NCBI RefSeq assembly: GCF_000189635.1
Contig: NW_002476372.1
Span: 100,298-164,297 of the forward strand
Source: Tetrahymena thermophila SB210
Taxonomy: Eukaryota > Ciliophora > Oligohymenophorea > Hymenostomatida > Tetrahymenidae
Length of the DNA: 64,000 nucleotides
Reading direction: 5' to 3'
Below are positions 1-12,659 of this stretch, one piece after another. The notes beneath the pieces are model-generated. The model made no database searches. It saw nothing but the letters and a program-made list of their open reading frames with translations, and was not told the DNA's origin. How positions within the stretch are numbered: position 1 is the first letter of the stretch; each line of letters begins with the position of its first letter. A program made the position numbers and the translations under genes.

Positions 1-168
1 CAGTTACTGAAGTAAATGAATTAAGTACAGAAGCAGATATATATAATGAAATGAGGTGATGCTTTAACTAATAATATTCTTGATGTTTGTTGTAATAGAC
101 CTTTCTTATTTACAATAATCTATATATCTACTCATACAATACTATTTTTTAGAATAATAAATGATTGA
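1..168 (+). pseudogene. Decayed 3' end of a serpin gene (relic 1)
   Basis: The window opens inside a sequence that matches the reactive-loop hinge and C-terminal strand of the three intact serpins downstream: a hinge-like VTEVNELSTEA, then after a frame break CNRPFLFTI and STHTILFF. An in-frame TGA and frameshifts between the two blocks rule out a functional product. It lies upstream of an intact serpin, as does a second relic near 2.9 kb, which suggests a tandem array with older, eroded members. The 5' part of the relic lies outside the window. Confidence 0.75.
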
Positions 169-964
169 TAAAATCTCAAATTATTGATTGATTATGAGTT
201 AACAATAAATTATTTTTTTAAAGTAAAAAATTTTATAAATAAGTGTATGAATGAATGAATAAATAAATAAATTTACATATTTAAAAAAATGATTTATTTT
301 AGTAAATATGTTTTTTTATTATAGAATTAAATAAATAAATAACTTTGTTTTTTTGAAAATATGAAAAGTTTATAGCATGAGACTATGTCAGGTTTTCTTT
401 TGAATTACGATTATAAGTAAATTGGATATGTTTAATTATTCTTTTGATTATTGTAGATGCTTGATGTAGAAGATTTTGTATGATCATAAATAAATTAATC
501 AATATTTATCGATTTTATTAATACATTGATTACTATATATTAATGAAGCGCAATACATTCTTTTTTGCTTGGAGTGCTTTAGAAAATATGTAAGAAAAAA
601 TTTTGAAGAAAAAATTTTTAGAAATAAAATTAGGCTCAAAAAGGTGAGGCTGGAATCCTACCAGAATTTAGTTAAAATTTGAAATAGATTCTCATGATTT
701 GAAAAGAAAACAAATCTTTTAATTTTATTGTAGAGGTAATCATATTGTAGACTGAATTTGATCATAAATTAATTAATATTTATCTATTTGATATAATAAA
801 ATATTGATTAACAATGTTTGATAAAAGATTTATAAAATTCTTATTTTTGATATAAAGATTAGGATTTATTTACTTATTTGTATAATTTATTAATTAAAAA
901 TAAAAATAAAAAGTGCATAATACATTTTACAAATATAGAAAGATAGATAAATATAAATAGAAAA
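169..964 (+). promoter_or_regulatory. Intergenic and probable promoter of serpin 1; part of a duplicated unit
   Basis: No gene is visible. The stretch from about 600 to 964 is closely repeated at about 5795-6162 upstream of the third serpin, so the upstream control region was duplicated with the gene. The stretch from about 180 to 480, with its TGAA/AAAT microsatellite, is repeated at about 3030-3360. No promoter element can be named with confidence. Confidence 0.5.
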
Positions 965-2086
965 ATGGACGTAAAATCTCATCCTATTAGCAACTTCTCT
1001 CTCAATTACTTTAAATTAATCTCTGAAAAAAATAACTTCTTCTTTTCCCCTGCTTCTATATACCTAGCATTAAGCTTAACTGCTGCTGGCTCTGCAGGTT
1101 AAACCCTCAAAGAATTCTAAAATGTATTAAATTTTTAGAATGTAGAAGAAATGGGAAAATAAATAAGTTCATTAAGTGAATAGCTTTAGCAATCTTCTTA
1201 GTCATTCACTGTTTCTTCAGCTAATAGAATCTATACCGGAGTTTCAGAAATAGTAAACGATTATAAATAATTTGTTGAAAAATATTATAAATCAGGATTT
1301 GAATAAGTTGACTTCAGCTAAACCGAAGCTGTTAGGTAAAACATAAACTAATGGGTCTCCAAACAAACAAGAGAAAAAATCTAAGAACTTTTACCAAAAG
1401 ATAGTATTAATGCTGCAACTAGAATGGTATTAGTAAATGCTCAATACTTAAAAGCAGATTGGCTAAACAAATTCCAAAGCAATAAAACAGCTGACTAATA
1501 CTTTTATCTTGAGCCAAACAATTAATAAAAAAAAGTAAAAATAAAAATGATGAGTAATGAAGGAATTTATGGGTATGGCAAGTTTAATGACTTTGAATAT
1601 GTTTAGCTTCCTTACTAAAATCTAAATTTTGCTATGGAAATATTTTTGCCTAGTAATAATATCTAAGATCTAGAGTCTTAATTAACTGCAGAATAAATGC
1701 AAAATGCTTTGAAAAAATCATAAAAGACTAATATAAAACTCTCCATTCCTAAGTTCAAAATGAGTGGAATCTCTCATAAAGTATTAGAGGTTCTAAAAAC
1801 TTTAGGGATTAATGAAGCTCTGACAGGTAATGCTGACTTCAGCAAACTATGTGAAACAGAGAGTCTTTTCATATCAGATGTAATTCATCAAGCAGTTATT
1901 GAAGTAAATGAATTAGGTACAGAAGCAGCAGCTGCAACAGCAGTTATTATGAAAAATTGTAGTCTTAAAGTTAATAAAACTCCTTTAATTTGTTGCGATA
2001 GACCTTTCTTATTTACAATCACTCATATTCCTACTCACACAATACTATTTATGGGAAGAATAACTGATCCATCAAAAATTAATTGA
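965..2086 (+). CDS. Serpin 1 (serine/cysteine protease inhibitor family)
   Basis: Single-exon ORF of 373 residues under the ciliate code, the usual length of a serpin core. Visible signatures in order are FSPASIYLALSLTAAG near residue 30 (helix B), FAMEIFLP, PKFKMSG, the hinge NELGTEAAAAT from about residue 315, and the C-terminal RPFLFTITHIPTHTILFMGRI. The small-residue hinge (GTEAAAATA) is that of inhibitory serpins, whose loop inserts into sheet A after cleavage. There is no signal peptide, so a cytosolic clade-B-like role is inferred, with unknown target protease. It is almost identical to serpin 3 except in the loop after AVIM, where 14 residues rich in Lys, Asn and Cys precede CDRPF. 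The start is the first ATG, MDVKSHP, shared with the paralogues. Confidence 0.93.
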
Positions 2087-2902
2087 ATAATAATATATAA
2101 ATAAATTAAAATTATTAACTTTTTAAGAGTTTTAATGAATGGAAAATGATTGAGCAATAGTATAAATCATTTTTTTTAATTAAAACTTTTTTATTTTTTA
2201 AGTATCAAATTAATAAATTTCTCATTTAAATATATTTCAACATTTTGTATGATTAAATAAAATTTTATTTTAATACTAGAAATATTTAAAGAATTATATT
2301 GCTTAATAATAAAGTATTTATTTCATAATAATGTATTTTTATTCAACATTGTATACATTTAACCAAATAATTTGTTTATTTTCAGCAAATTTAATTTTTA
2401 TTAATGAAGACGCATAGGGTGTTAAAATATAATATTAAACAAACATAAAAAATATTAAATGAATAAATATTTTCTGACAATGTGAATATTAACAACTTAC
2501 AAAATATTTATTTTGTTTTCAAAATTTTCTCTAAATAGTAAAAGTAAAAAGGATTAAACTAAAATTATATATCAAACAAAAAGTGCGTTTAATTCTAAAA
2601 TAAATCAAGCAATCTGATTTATAGAATCTATTTATTTTAAATATCTAAAGTTATTTAATAGAATTAATTTATTTTCTTAATAATTTTTTAATTTAATTAT
2701 TTTATTAAAATATTAAATAACTAATTTGATATAAATTTTAAAGATTATTTAGTTATCAAATAATAAAATTTATCAATAAAATAAGTATTTCGTTTTAAAA
2801 TAATATCTTTATTATGCATGTATATTTATGTCTGTTTATCTATCAGCTTTTTTTATTTATATATCAATAATCAATATGGGTAGAGTAGAATGAATCGTTG
2901 AA
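2087..2902. repeat. Spacer 3' of serpin 1, repeated 3' of serpin 3
   Basis: No gene is seen. The spacer is AT-rich and parallels 7282-8240, with matching blocks around 2400/7610 (a short GACG...ATAGGGTG block) and 2580-2890/7910-8230. The duplicated unit therefore extends well beyond the coding region. Confidence 0.6.
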
Positions 2903-2910
2903 ATTTTAAA

Positions 2911-3025
2911 TATATAATGATATGAGGTGTTACTATAATTAATACAATTTTTGAGGCTCTTTACAAGAACCCATATACTTATTAATACAATACTATTTTT
3001 GGATAGAATAAATGGTCAATAAAAT
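2911..3025 (+). pseudogene. Decayed 3' end of a serpin gene (relic 2)
   Basis: Short remnant alignable with relic 1 at 60-180: an ATATAATGA...ATGAGGTG block followed by the remains of the TNTILFF-type terminal strand and the same trailing ATAAAATCTCAAAT. It is more degraded than relic 1 and has no open frame. It is recognised mainly through relic 1. Confidence 0.5.
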
Positions 3026-3064
3026 CTCAAATGATTGATTGATTGATTCTGAATTAACAAGTGT

Positions 3065-3130
3065 ATGAATGAATGAATGAATGAATGAATGAATGAATGA
3101 ATGAATGAATGAATAAATAAATAAATAAAT
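3065..3130. repeat. TGAA/AAAT microsatellite
   Basis: An uninterrupted run of about a dozen TGAA tetramers grades into AAAT tetramers. A shorter version sits at about 243-275 in the homologous spacer, so the tract has expanded or contracted since the unit was duplicated. Confidence 0.9.
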
Positions 3131-3571
3131 TTACATATTTAAAAAATTTGATTATCTTAGAAAATATGTTTTTTTATTTCAGAATTAAATAAATAAATTT
3201 GCTTTTTTTGAAAATATCTAAACTTTAAAGAATTAGAATATGTAAGGTTTTTCTTTTGAATTACTATTGTAAATTGGATATAGATATTTTTAATTATCAA
3301 AAAATATCTTTTGATTACTGTAGATGCTTGAAGTAGAAGATTTTGTATGATCATAAATAAATTAATAAATATTTATCTATTTTCTTATATTAAGATATTG
3401 ATTATTATTATTGGAAGAGGAATTAATCAAAAAATTTCATTAAAAAATTACAAATATTTTTGATATTAATAGATGGTTAATCCTTATCTTTTCATTTGCA
3501 TAATTAATTAATAAATATAAATAAAAGATATCTCATTATTTTAAAATTAAAATTGAATACTAACAACGAAT

Positions 3572-4696
3572 ATGGACTTAAAATCTCATCCTGTTAGCAG
3601 CTTCTCTCTCAATTACTTTAAGTTAATCTCTGAGAAAAATAATTTCTTCTTTTCTCCTGCTTCTATATATCTAGCATTAAGCTTAACTGCTGCTGGCTCT
3701 GCAGGTTAAACCCTCAAAGAATTCTAAAATGTATTGAATTTTTAGAATGTAGAAGAAATGGGCAAATAAATAAGTTCATTAAACTAATAGCTTTAGTAAT
3801 CTTCCTAGTCCTTCACTATCTCTTCTGCTAATAGAATTTACAGTGGAGTTTAAGCAGTAACAAACGATTACAAATAATTTGTAGAAAAATATTTTCAATC
3901 AGGATTTGAAAATGTTAACTTCAACCAAGCTGAAGCTGTGAGGGAAAATATTAACGAATGGGTTTCCTAATAAACAAGAGAAAAAATTAAAGAGCTTTTA
4001 AAATAAGGCACTATCGATGCCTCAACTAGAATGGTACTAGTAAATGCTCTTTACTTAAAAGCAGACTGGTTATACAAGTTTTAAGGTAATAATACAGCTG
4101 ATAGATACTTCTACATTGAGCCAAACAACGAATAAAAAAAAGTTTTAACAAAGATGATGAGTAACTCAGCAACATATGGCTATGGCAAGTTTGATGGCTT
4201 TGAATATGTTTAGCTTCCTTACTAAAATAAAGATTTTGCTATGGAAATATTCTTGCCCAGCAATAGTATTTATGATCTAGAGTCTAAATTAACTGTAGAA
4301 TAAATGCAAAATGCTATGAATAATTCTTAAAAGACTAAAATAAAATTATTCTTGCCAAAATTTAAAATGAATGGAATTTCTCATAAAGCATTAGATATTC
4401 TACAAAACTTGGGTATTGTTGAAGCTCTAACTCCTTAAGCTAATTTTAGCAATTTGTGTTAAACTGAGAATCTTTACATATCAGATGTTATTCACCAAGC
4501 AGTTATTGAGGTGAATGAATAAGGAACAGAAGCAGCAGCAGCAACAGCAGTCCTTATGAGGGAAAGGTGTGCTTTAATAATTAATGAAACCCCTGAAGTC
4601 CATTGTGATAGACCCTTCTTATTTACTATTACTCATGTTCCTACTCACACTGTATTATTTTTAGGTAGAATAACAAATCCATAAAATATTAATTGA
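3572..4696 (+). CDS. Serpin 2
   Basis: Single-exon, 374-residue serpin, read codon by codon with no internal TGA. It has the same architecture as its neighbours: MDLKSHPVSSFSLNYF start, helix B FSPASIYLAL, FAMEIFLP, LPKFKMNG, hinge NEQGTEAAAATA, terminal RPFLFTITHVPTHTVLFLGRI. It is the most diverged of the three over the whole body. Its loop between AVLM and CDRPF is 15 residues, against 14 and 13 in the paralogues, and begins with an Arg/Glu/Arg/Cys cluster. There is no signal peptide, so an intracellular inhibitor is inferred. The specificity site (P1) cannot be fixed from sequence because the loop length varies. Confidence 0.93.
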
Positions 4697-6162
4697 TTGA
4701 ATAATTGATTAATTATTAATAGCACAATAATTGTTTTATAAAAATTAAAAAAATAATATGTATTTGTACTATAAATATTTTAGTTAAAATCGATTATTAA
4801 AGAAAATATAAAATTTTTAAATAAATAAATAAAGTATTTATTATTATTTTTGCTATAACTTTATTTTTTACTTTTTAAATAAAATAATATTTTTAGAATT
4901 TTTAATCGAATATATATCCTAAAATTAAATTTAAAAAGATTTTAAAATGAAAAAGTATGAAGAATATTTTTCAAATATTGTTAGGAAATATATTAAATAA
5001 TAGTTTTAAGATATTAGAAAATATTATTTTTGATTCAAAATATATCTTGAAAATTATATGTAATTTTTAATAAGTATCAGCAATAATAAATAGATTAGCT
5101 AGAATGAAATTTATACCAATAAAAATAGATTTTAATATAAAATTTAACTCTTTGTTAACTCTTTTTAAGTTTTATTTTTTTATTTTTTATTTTTAAAGTT
5201 TAATAAGTTGGCTAGCTATTCACATTCATTTTCGTTCATATAATTTGCAACTATTTATTTAATTATTACCATAAATCATCATTAATATAAGTGATTCATT
5301 TTTTATATAACTAAAGCTAAAAGTTAATATTGCATTTATAATTTTTTACTAATATCCAATAAATTATTCATTAATTTACATCAATAAAATTTATTCATCA
5401 ATCAGACAGAATTAAGATATTTTCACCATAAAAATAATCCATAAAAATATAATCAAAAAACTTAATCTAATTATTTATTATTTACCCGGATCTATCAATA
5501 ACATCAATTGAATTCCTCAAAAAATAGTAAACTATTATTGGCTTTACTTTTCATTTTCTATTTTTATTTATTAATTCATAATACTAACTATTTATTTATT
5601 TATTTTTGTAGATAAAAGTTTTCATAAATAAAACTATAATTCTTAAATAATAAATTTAAAATTATTTTTGTGTCTCTTCATTTTTTATTTTTAATATTAT
5701 TAAGTATATTCTACATTATTGTTAATCAAGACATACAGGGGGAGGGAAGCTAAAAATCAAATGGATCTATAAAAATCTATGATAACTCTTAAAAAGTTTT
5801 TAGAAATAAAATTATGCTCAAAAATTTGAGGCTGAAATCCTACCTAGTATTTAGTGAAAATTTGAAATAGATTCTCGCAATTTATAAAGAAAACAAATCT
5901 TTTAATTATTTATTGTAGAGGTAATTATATTGTAGACTCAAATTGATCATAAATTAGTTAATATTTATCTATTTGATATACTAAAATATTGATTAAGATT
6001 GCTTGATAAAAGATTTATAACTTAAATTAATATCATTCTTATTTTTGATATAAAGATTAGGATTTATTTACTTATTTGTATAATTTATTAATTAATAATA
6101 AAAATAAAAAGTGCGTATTAAATAATACAAATATAGAAAGATAGATAAATATAAATAGAAAG
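4697..6162. promoter_or_regulatory. Spacer between serpins 2 and 3, ending in a copied promoter region
   Basis: No gene is seen in 4697-5790, which is AT-rich apart from a short G-rich patch at 5740-5750. The stretch 5795-6162 is a close copy of 600-964 and immediately precedes the serpin 3 start, so it is probably the promoter/5' UTR duplicated with the gene. Confidence 0.5.
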
Positions 6163-7281
6163 ATGGACGTAAAATCTCATCCTGTTAGCAGCTTCTCTCT
6201 CAATTACTTTAAATTAATCTCTGAGAAAAATAACTTCTTCTTTTCCCCTGCTTCTATATACCTAGCATTAAGCTTAACTGCTGCAGGCTCTGCAGGTTAA
6301 ACCCTCAAAGAATTCTAAAATGTATTGCATTTTTAGAATGTAGAAGAAATGGGAAAATAAATAAGTTCATTAAGCGAATAGCTTTAGCAATCTTCCTAGT
6401 CCTTCACTGTTTCTTCAGCTAATAGAATCTATACCGGAGTTTCAGCAGTAGTAAACGATTATAAATAATTTGTTGAAAAATATTTTCAATCAGGATTTGA
6501 ATAAGTTGACTTCAGCTAAACCGAAGCTGTTAGGTAAAACATAAACTAATGGGTCTCCAAACAAACAAGAGAAAAAATCTAAGAACTTTTATCAAAAGAT
6601 AGTATTAATGCTGCAACTAGAATGGTATTAGTAAATGCTCTATACTTAAAAGCAGATTGGCTAAACAAATTCCAAAGCAATAAAACAGCTGACTCATACT
6701 TTTATCTTGAGCCAAACAATTAATAAAAAAAAGTAATGATAAAAATGATGAATAATGATGGAATTTATGGATATGGCAAGTTTGATAACTTTGAATATGT
6801 TTAGCTTCCTTACTAAAATCTAAACTTTGCTATGGAAATATTTTTGCCTAGTAATAATATCTAAGATCTAGAGTCTTAATTAACTGCAGAATAAATGCAA
6901 AATGCTTTGAAAAAATCATAAAAGACTAATATCAAACTATCCATCCCTAAGTTCAAAATGAGTGGAATCTCTCATAAAGTATTAGATGTTCTAAAAACTT
7001 TAGGGATCAATGAAGCTCTGACAGGAAATGCTGACTTCAGCAAACTATGTGAAACAGAGAGTCTTTTCATATCAGATGTAATTCATCAAGCAGTTATTGA
7101 AGTAAATGAATTAGGTACAGAAGCAGCAGCAGCAACAGCAGTTATTATGTCAAGAAGTGCTATGATTAATAAAAATCCAGAAGTTCGTTGTGATAGACCT
7201 TTCATATTTACAATCACCCATATCCCTACTCACACAATACTATTTATGGGAAGAATAACTGATCCATCAAAAATTAATTGA
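6163..7281 (+). CDS. Serpin 3
   Basis: Single-exon, 372-residue serpin whose body is nearly identical to serpin 1 (MDVKSHPVSSFSLNYF start, FSPASIYLAL, LAMEIF-type strand, PKFKMSG, hinge NELGTEAAAATAVIM, terminal RPFIFTITHIPTHTILFMGRI). The difference is concentrated in the reactive loop: 13 residues between AVIM and CDRPF, starting Ser-Arg-Ser-Ala-Met, against 14 unrelated residues in serpin 1. Upstream and downstream flanks are also shared with serpin 1, which implies a recent duplication followed by rapid change of the bait region. The product is inferred to be a cytosolic inhibitor; the target is unknown. Confidence 0.93.
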
Positions 7282-8393
7282 TTAATAATATATAAATAAA
7301 TAAATAATATTTTATAAATATTAAAAACTTTTAAGTGTATGAGTGAATGGAAAATGTTTGAATAATAGTAAAAAATCATTTTTTTTAATTAAAACTTTTT
7401 ATGTTTTAAGTATCAAATAAATAAATTTCTCTTTTAAATATATACTAACATTTTTTGATTAAATAAATGCTTTTTGTTTATAATAAAAATATTTAAAAAA
7501 TTATTTTGTTTAAGAATAAAAAGTATTTTTTGCAAAATAATAATTTTTTATTTAATATTCTGTATGTTTAAATAAATGATTTGTCTTGAATAAATTTAAT
7601 TTTTATTGATAAAGACGACATAGGGTGGTATATTATCCAAAAGTAAAAAATATTAAGGAAGAACCAAAATATTTAACTCTAAAAATTAAATGTTTGATTA
7701 AAAATTTAGATTTCTTCATCAAAAAATTAAATCTTTGATTAAACATTTTTTACTTATTTTTTTTGTTTGTTTGTTTATGTTCAAAGCCTATTTCGATATA
7801 TTCTTTATTATTTTATATTTTCATTAAATAATAATATTTACTATTATACTCCTTATTTATTTCCTACTAAAGAAATAATTATTAGAGAATTGCAATGCTT
7901 ATCTAACAAAAAATTATGTGTTAATTCTAAAATAAAACAAGCAATCTGATTTAGAGAATCTATTTATTTTAAATATCTAAATTTATTTAATATAATTAAT
8001 TTGTTTTTTATAAAACATTTTAAATTAATTATTTTATCAAAATATTAAATAACTAATTTGATAGCAATTTTAAAAGATTATTTCATTATTAAATAATAAA
8101 ATTTACCAATAAAATAAGGCTTTAGTTTTAAAATAATATCTTTATTATACGTGTATATGTCTTTTTATCTATCAATCTTTTTATTTTATTTATACATCAA
8201 AAAAAAAAATCTATAAAGGTATAGTAGAATGAATCATTAAAATATTGAAAAGATGAGAATTTAATTGTTGATTTAATTAATCAAAAAAGATATTTAGTTG
8301 CCAAATAATATATTTAATTAACTATGTGTTATTTAACATTAAAAAAAGTTAAAAAATTGTTAATTTTTGATATCTACTACTGAAAATTAAAAA
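7282..8393. other. Spacer between serpin 3 and the LRR gene
   Basis: 7282-8240 repeats the 3' flank of serpin 1 (2087-2900), ending in a trace of the relic-type block at about 8240-8260. Short runs open in the standard code (for example 7767-7949) are AT-driven noise. The promoter of the downstream gene must lie in the last 150 bases, but no motif is recognisable. Confidence 0.55.
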
Positions 8394-11300
8394 ATGACTG
8401 ATAGATTATAAATCAAGCAAGCTAAAGAATCAATACCAAGATATGAAGTTCTTGATGATTCATAAACACTAAACCTAATTTTTGATGCTTTAAATTAGAT
8501 TCATCATTAAAAGGATTTGTTAATCAACTAAAATTTAGATTAATTTTTAGATGTCATAAATCTTAATATTTTCGTGAAGTAATTCGAGCATTTAATCATT
8601 GAGGATTAGCAATCATTTTTATAACTATTAGAAAATATGAATAAGGTTAAATGTTTTAAACTTATTGTTGAGTCCTAATCTTTTATAGAATAGGATAGCT
8701 TTTTTAAGATAGTTTAAGTAATCCAAAATAAGGAATAGTTAGAAGAAATAGAGTTAGACTTGAATACAGCAATATAATTCAACTTTTTAGAAAAAATTGG
8801 CATTTGTTTATAAAATAAATCTAATTTAAACAAAATTAGCATTAAAGTTTAAAAAAATATCTTTGAGGAAGATTAATTCTAATGTATAATAGAATAAATA
8901 GCTAAGTTAGAACAACTTTCATCACTTAGTTTAGAGTTAGATTTCTCAAAACTCGTAGTGAATGGAATTACTATTCTTTCTTAAAATTTAAAATGCTTGA
9001 AGAATTTGAAAAGTTTGAGCCTTTCTTTGAAGACTTCTGATATCTTTTTACGAGGATTTTCTGAATTTTTTAAGATTTTAAAAGAATTAAACATGCTCGA
9101 TTCTTTGAAGATTAAAGTATCTGAGCCACCTGTTTTTAGCTCTGAAGAAATCGATTTATTTATTGAAGGATTCTAAAAATTAAATTAGATCAAATCTTTA
9201 GATTTATCGAATTTTTTTGGAAATGTATTTTTGGATGATGAAATTAGAATATTAGATGCCATCAAAGAAAAATAATTAAAAAGCATTTCATTGCATTTTG
9301 GTTTATTTGGGAAATTAAATGAGAAATAAAAATCTGTAATTGGATAGTTTCTACAGAAAGCCAAATAAACAACTCAAGAATTTGAATTAGGATTCAGTAA
9401 AATTGCATAAATAGACACTGATTTTGCAAATTAAATATCTTAATAAATTTAAAATTTTTAAGAAATCAAGTAATTAACTTTAATTTTCAATGGAAACTTT
9501 TCTACGAAGGGACTTGAATTTATTTTATCTTCTCTATAAAATTTAACAAGCCTAAATACATTGAATTTGCAGTTCTCTATGATATTAAGTTTCTACAACT
9601 TCAAATAATTATTTAACAGTATTTCATAGCTAGTGAATTTAAAAAAATTAGATTTAGCATTTGATAATATAAACTTTGAGAAGAGCTATTTTAATGGAGT
9701 TATTCATCCTTTTTATAAGCTATAGAATTTAACAGAACTTACATTCAATTTTACTCATTCAGAGTAAGTAGAAATTTTAGAGTTTTTTTTCGAAGGATTG
9801 CAATATTTGCATTAATTAAAGTATCTTTCTCTTGATGCTATCTTTTTAAGCAGACATTTAAATGAAAGAATATTTGTAAACTTAATTAATTCCTTAAGTT
9901 AAATAACTTAACTGAAATATCTTAAATTTAAAATAATTTCTAATCCTTTTGATGATGAGATAATATTAGTAAATATGTTTGAGTAGCTAGGGTATTTGGA
10001 GAAGCTAGAACATATTGAGTTTGAAATAAATACTAACTATACAATTGACATTATTTCAGGATTTGGAGGTTGGTTGAAGAAATTATAATTGTTGAAATAT
10101 CTGGACATCACATTCAAAAATGTAGTTTCTATAGAGGAACTTCATTGTTTGATGTCTTATTTGAATCTTTCAAACTTAACTAATTTATACTTGAAATTTG
10201 AAAAGTTGAATAGCGATGATGTCAGAGAAAACATATTAGAATCAGACTTTTAACCTCTAAAAAAACTAAATGTTTTATAAATTAGCTCCCAAGCTTAGAA
10301 AAAATAAAATATAAATCTATATGTGCTATTCTTGAAAGCAATTTAATATTTATAAAATTTATAATTCCTAGACTTAAATTTAGGGTCATGTATGCCTATC
10401 GTGGACCAAGCAACATTTTATTTAAAATAATGTTTTAATGCTTTAAAAAACCTCAAAGAATTAAGGCTAGTTGTTTATTTCCCAGACAATAATTTGAAAA
10501 AGCAAGGATTTTAAGATTTTTGCATATCTTTTTCATACTTGGAAGAACTAACAATTTTATCTGGAATATTTTCTTTCCCTAATAACATAAGCTCAAATAT
10601 AATTTAATCATTTTAAAGTTTAAAAAATATCAAAGAACTAAATTTAAAATTGGAATCATATCAATATTCTAAAGGGAATCCTTATATCTAATATGCAATT
10701 TTAGATAATCCTTAGTAATTCTCTAAACTAACTAAAATGTAATTAACATTTAACTATTCATAGAGTGATTACTCTCTTTCGAATTTTTTGAAGATCCTAT
10801 CTAATCAAAGGTAATTAACTTCTTTCCTTTTACAAGTTGAAGAGAAATATCAGTTAAGCAATGAAGAAATAGAATAACTTGGTAAAACACTTTTAAATTT
10901 GACTTAATTAAAATAATTTGATTGCTATTTATTTTCTGACTGCTAAATTGAAGAAGAGTCATTTAAAATTCTTTCTAATGGTGTTTCATAGCTGTAAAAT
11001 TTACATTCGCTTTCTTTTTAAACTGATCATTATATGAGAATTCCTTCATTAGCAATCGATAGCTTTTATTAGTATGTCACAAAATTAGAATACCTAAAAT
11101 TCTTAAATCTAGAATTAAATGACAATCTTGGTTTATCAAATTTTTCATTTGATAAATTTATACCTAACTCTAATTATATCCCTCTTTTAGAATTAGAATT
11201 TATAGCTACTAAGAAATAAAAATTTATAAATATTTTAAGTGACTTCTTAATTTGTACTCTATAAAGATCTAAAAATATGTAAAAACTTACTATTTCTTTT

Positions 11301-12314
11301 GAAGGAGATAATTATTTGGGGAGTTAATCAATCGATAATCTTGCTCAATGTATTTCTAATTTACATAATTTGCAGTAAATAGATATTGAAATAAAAGCAT
11401 AGAATTATCATAATGTAAATGACGAAAATATGCAAAAGCTTGTTTAATCATTAAATAATTTGAAAAAACTTCATTCGTTAGAATTTAATTTTAGCACTTC
11501 AATTTCATAGTCTGCTTTAACTTTCCTAAGTATTAAAGAATTGTTAGTCACTTAATAAAATATCAACAAATTATCAACTAGAGTTTCTTTTGATAGACCA
11601 ATAACTTTGGAAAAAATTAATGATTTTGGTCTTTTCTTGGTTGGAAAGTAAATAAGCATAATGGAATTAAACCTAAACAAAGTAGATGAATGGTTTATAT
11701 TTGACTTCAATTTTAAATCTATTTAAAATTAATAATTTAATGTAAAAGTAATATTTAAAGATGAATAATTACCATGCTTTCTATTTATGTATGAGATATT
11801 AAAACGCATTCCAGAAAATTGCTCTGTTGCACTACATATTAATCCTAAATTTTACAATGAATTAAAATAGAATGATTTAGATATTCTAGCAACGCAAGAG
11901 AAGATAATCAAATTAAAAAAAATATTAATTAATTTAAATAAAATGAATTAAGAAATATTAGTTATGCTTTAACCGATATTATCAGCTAATAGGATTTAAA
12001 ATATTGAATTTATATTTGATTTAAGTTAGTACCATACCACTTAATAAGAGCTATAATAAATTTTTGATAATCTCATGTTAATAGAGCATCCAATAAAACT
12101 ATCATTAGATATCATATTTTATAATGGAAATTAAATGCAATTTCTTAAAAATTTAGTTATTTTATTAATGAAGAAATTAAAATAATTAAGAATATTTTAA
12201 TTATCAATTTTTTATTTTCCTTTTCACGATAAAACAATTCAAGGTGAAATCAGATAAAAGATAATCAAAACTAATCCTAGATTAGTTGATTTAAAATCAA
12301 AATTGAATAGTTGA
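8394..12314 (+). CDS. Large leucine-rich-repeat-like protein
   Basis: Intronless ORF of 1306 residues with TGA only at its end. The protein is built of irregular repeats of about 25-50 residues with the pattern L..L..L.L..N/F, for example LKNLKSLSLSL, LVNLKKLDLAF, LKYLDITF and LKNIKELNLKL, over nearly its whole length. This is the spacing of ribonuclease-inhibitor-like LRRs. No signal peptide, membrane segment or catalytic domain is seen, so a protein-protein interaction scaffold is inferred. Such large lineage-expanded LRR proteins are common in ciliates, but no specific orthologue is recognised. It is convergent with the membrane protein gene at 12660-14417. Confidence 0.85.
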
Positions 12315-12659
12315 GCTCATAAATAATTTATTATTTAATTTAATTTAATAAATGTATATTCTTTTTATTTATTTATTTAAAAATTTCTTTTTTTTACATT
12401 TTCAATATTTATTATTTTTTCTTTTTTTTCAGTTTTTAAATTTTAATAAATTTTATAAATTTAAACAAAAATGTTATATAAAACAAAAAATTAAAAATTA
12501 TCTATTAGAGTTTGACTGTTGTTTAATTAAATGAATAAATAAACAAATAATTAAAAATTTATACTTAAATATGTTAATTTTAAATTTAGTTATTTGTTTT
12601 TTTATTATAAATTCTTGGTATAGAATGTATTTTTAGGTACTTTCAAACTCAATTTTGAC
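12315..12659. other. Intergenic region between convergent genes
   Basis: T- and A-rich sequence between the stop codons of two convergent genes, presumably holding both 3' UTRs and polyadenylation signals. An apparent 60-codon frame at 12352-12534 is low-complexity Phe/Leu/Tyr and is not supported. Confidence 0.5.
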
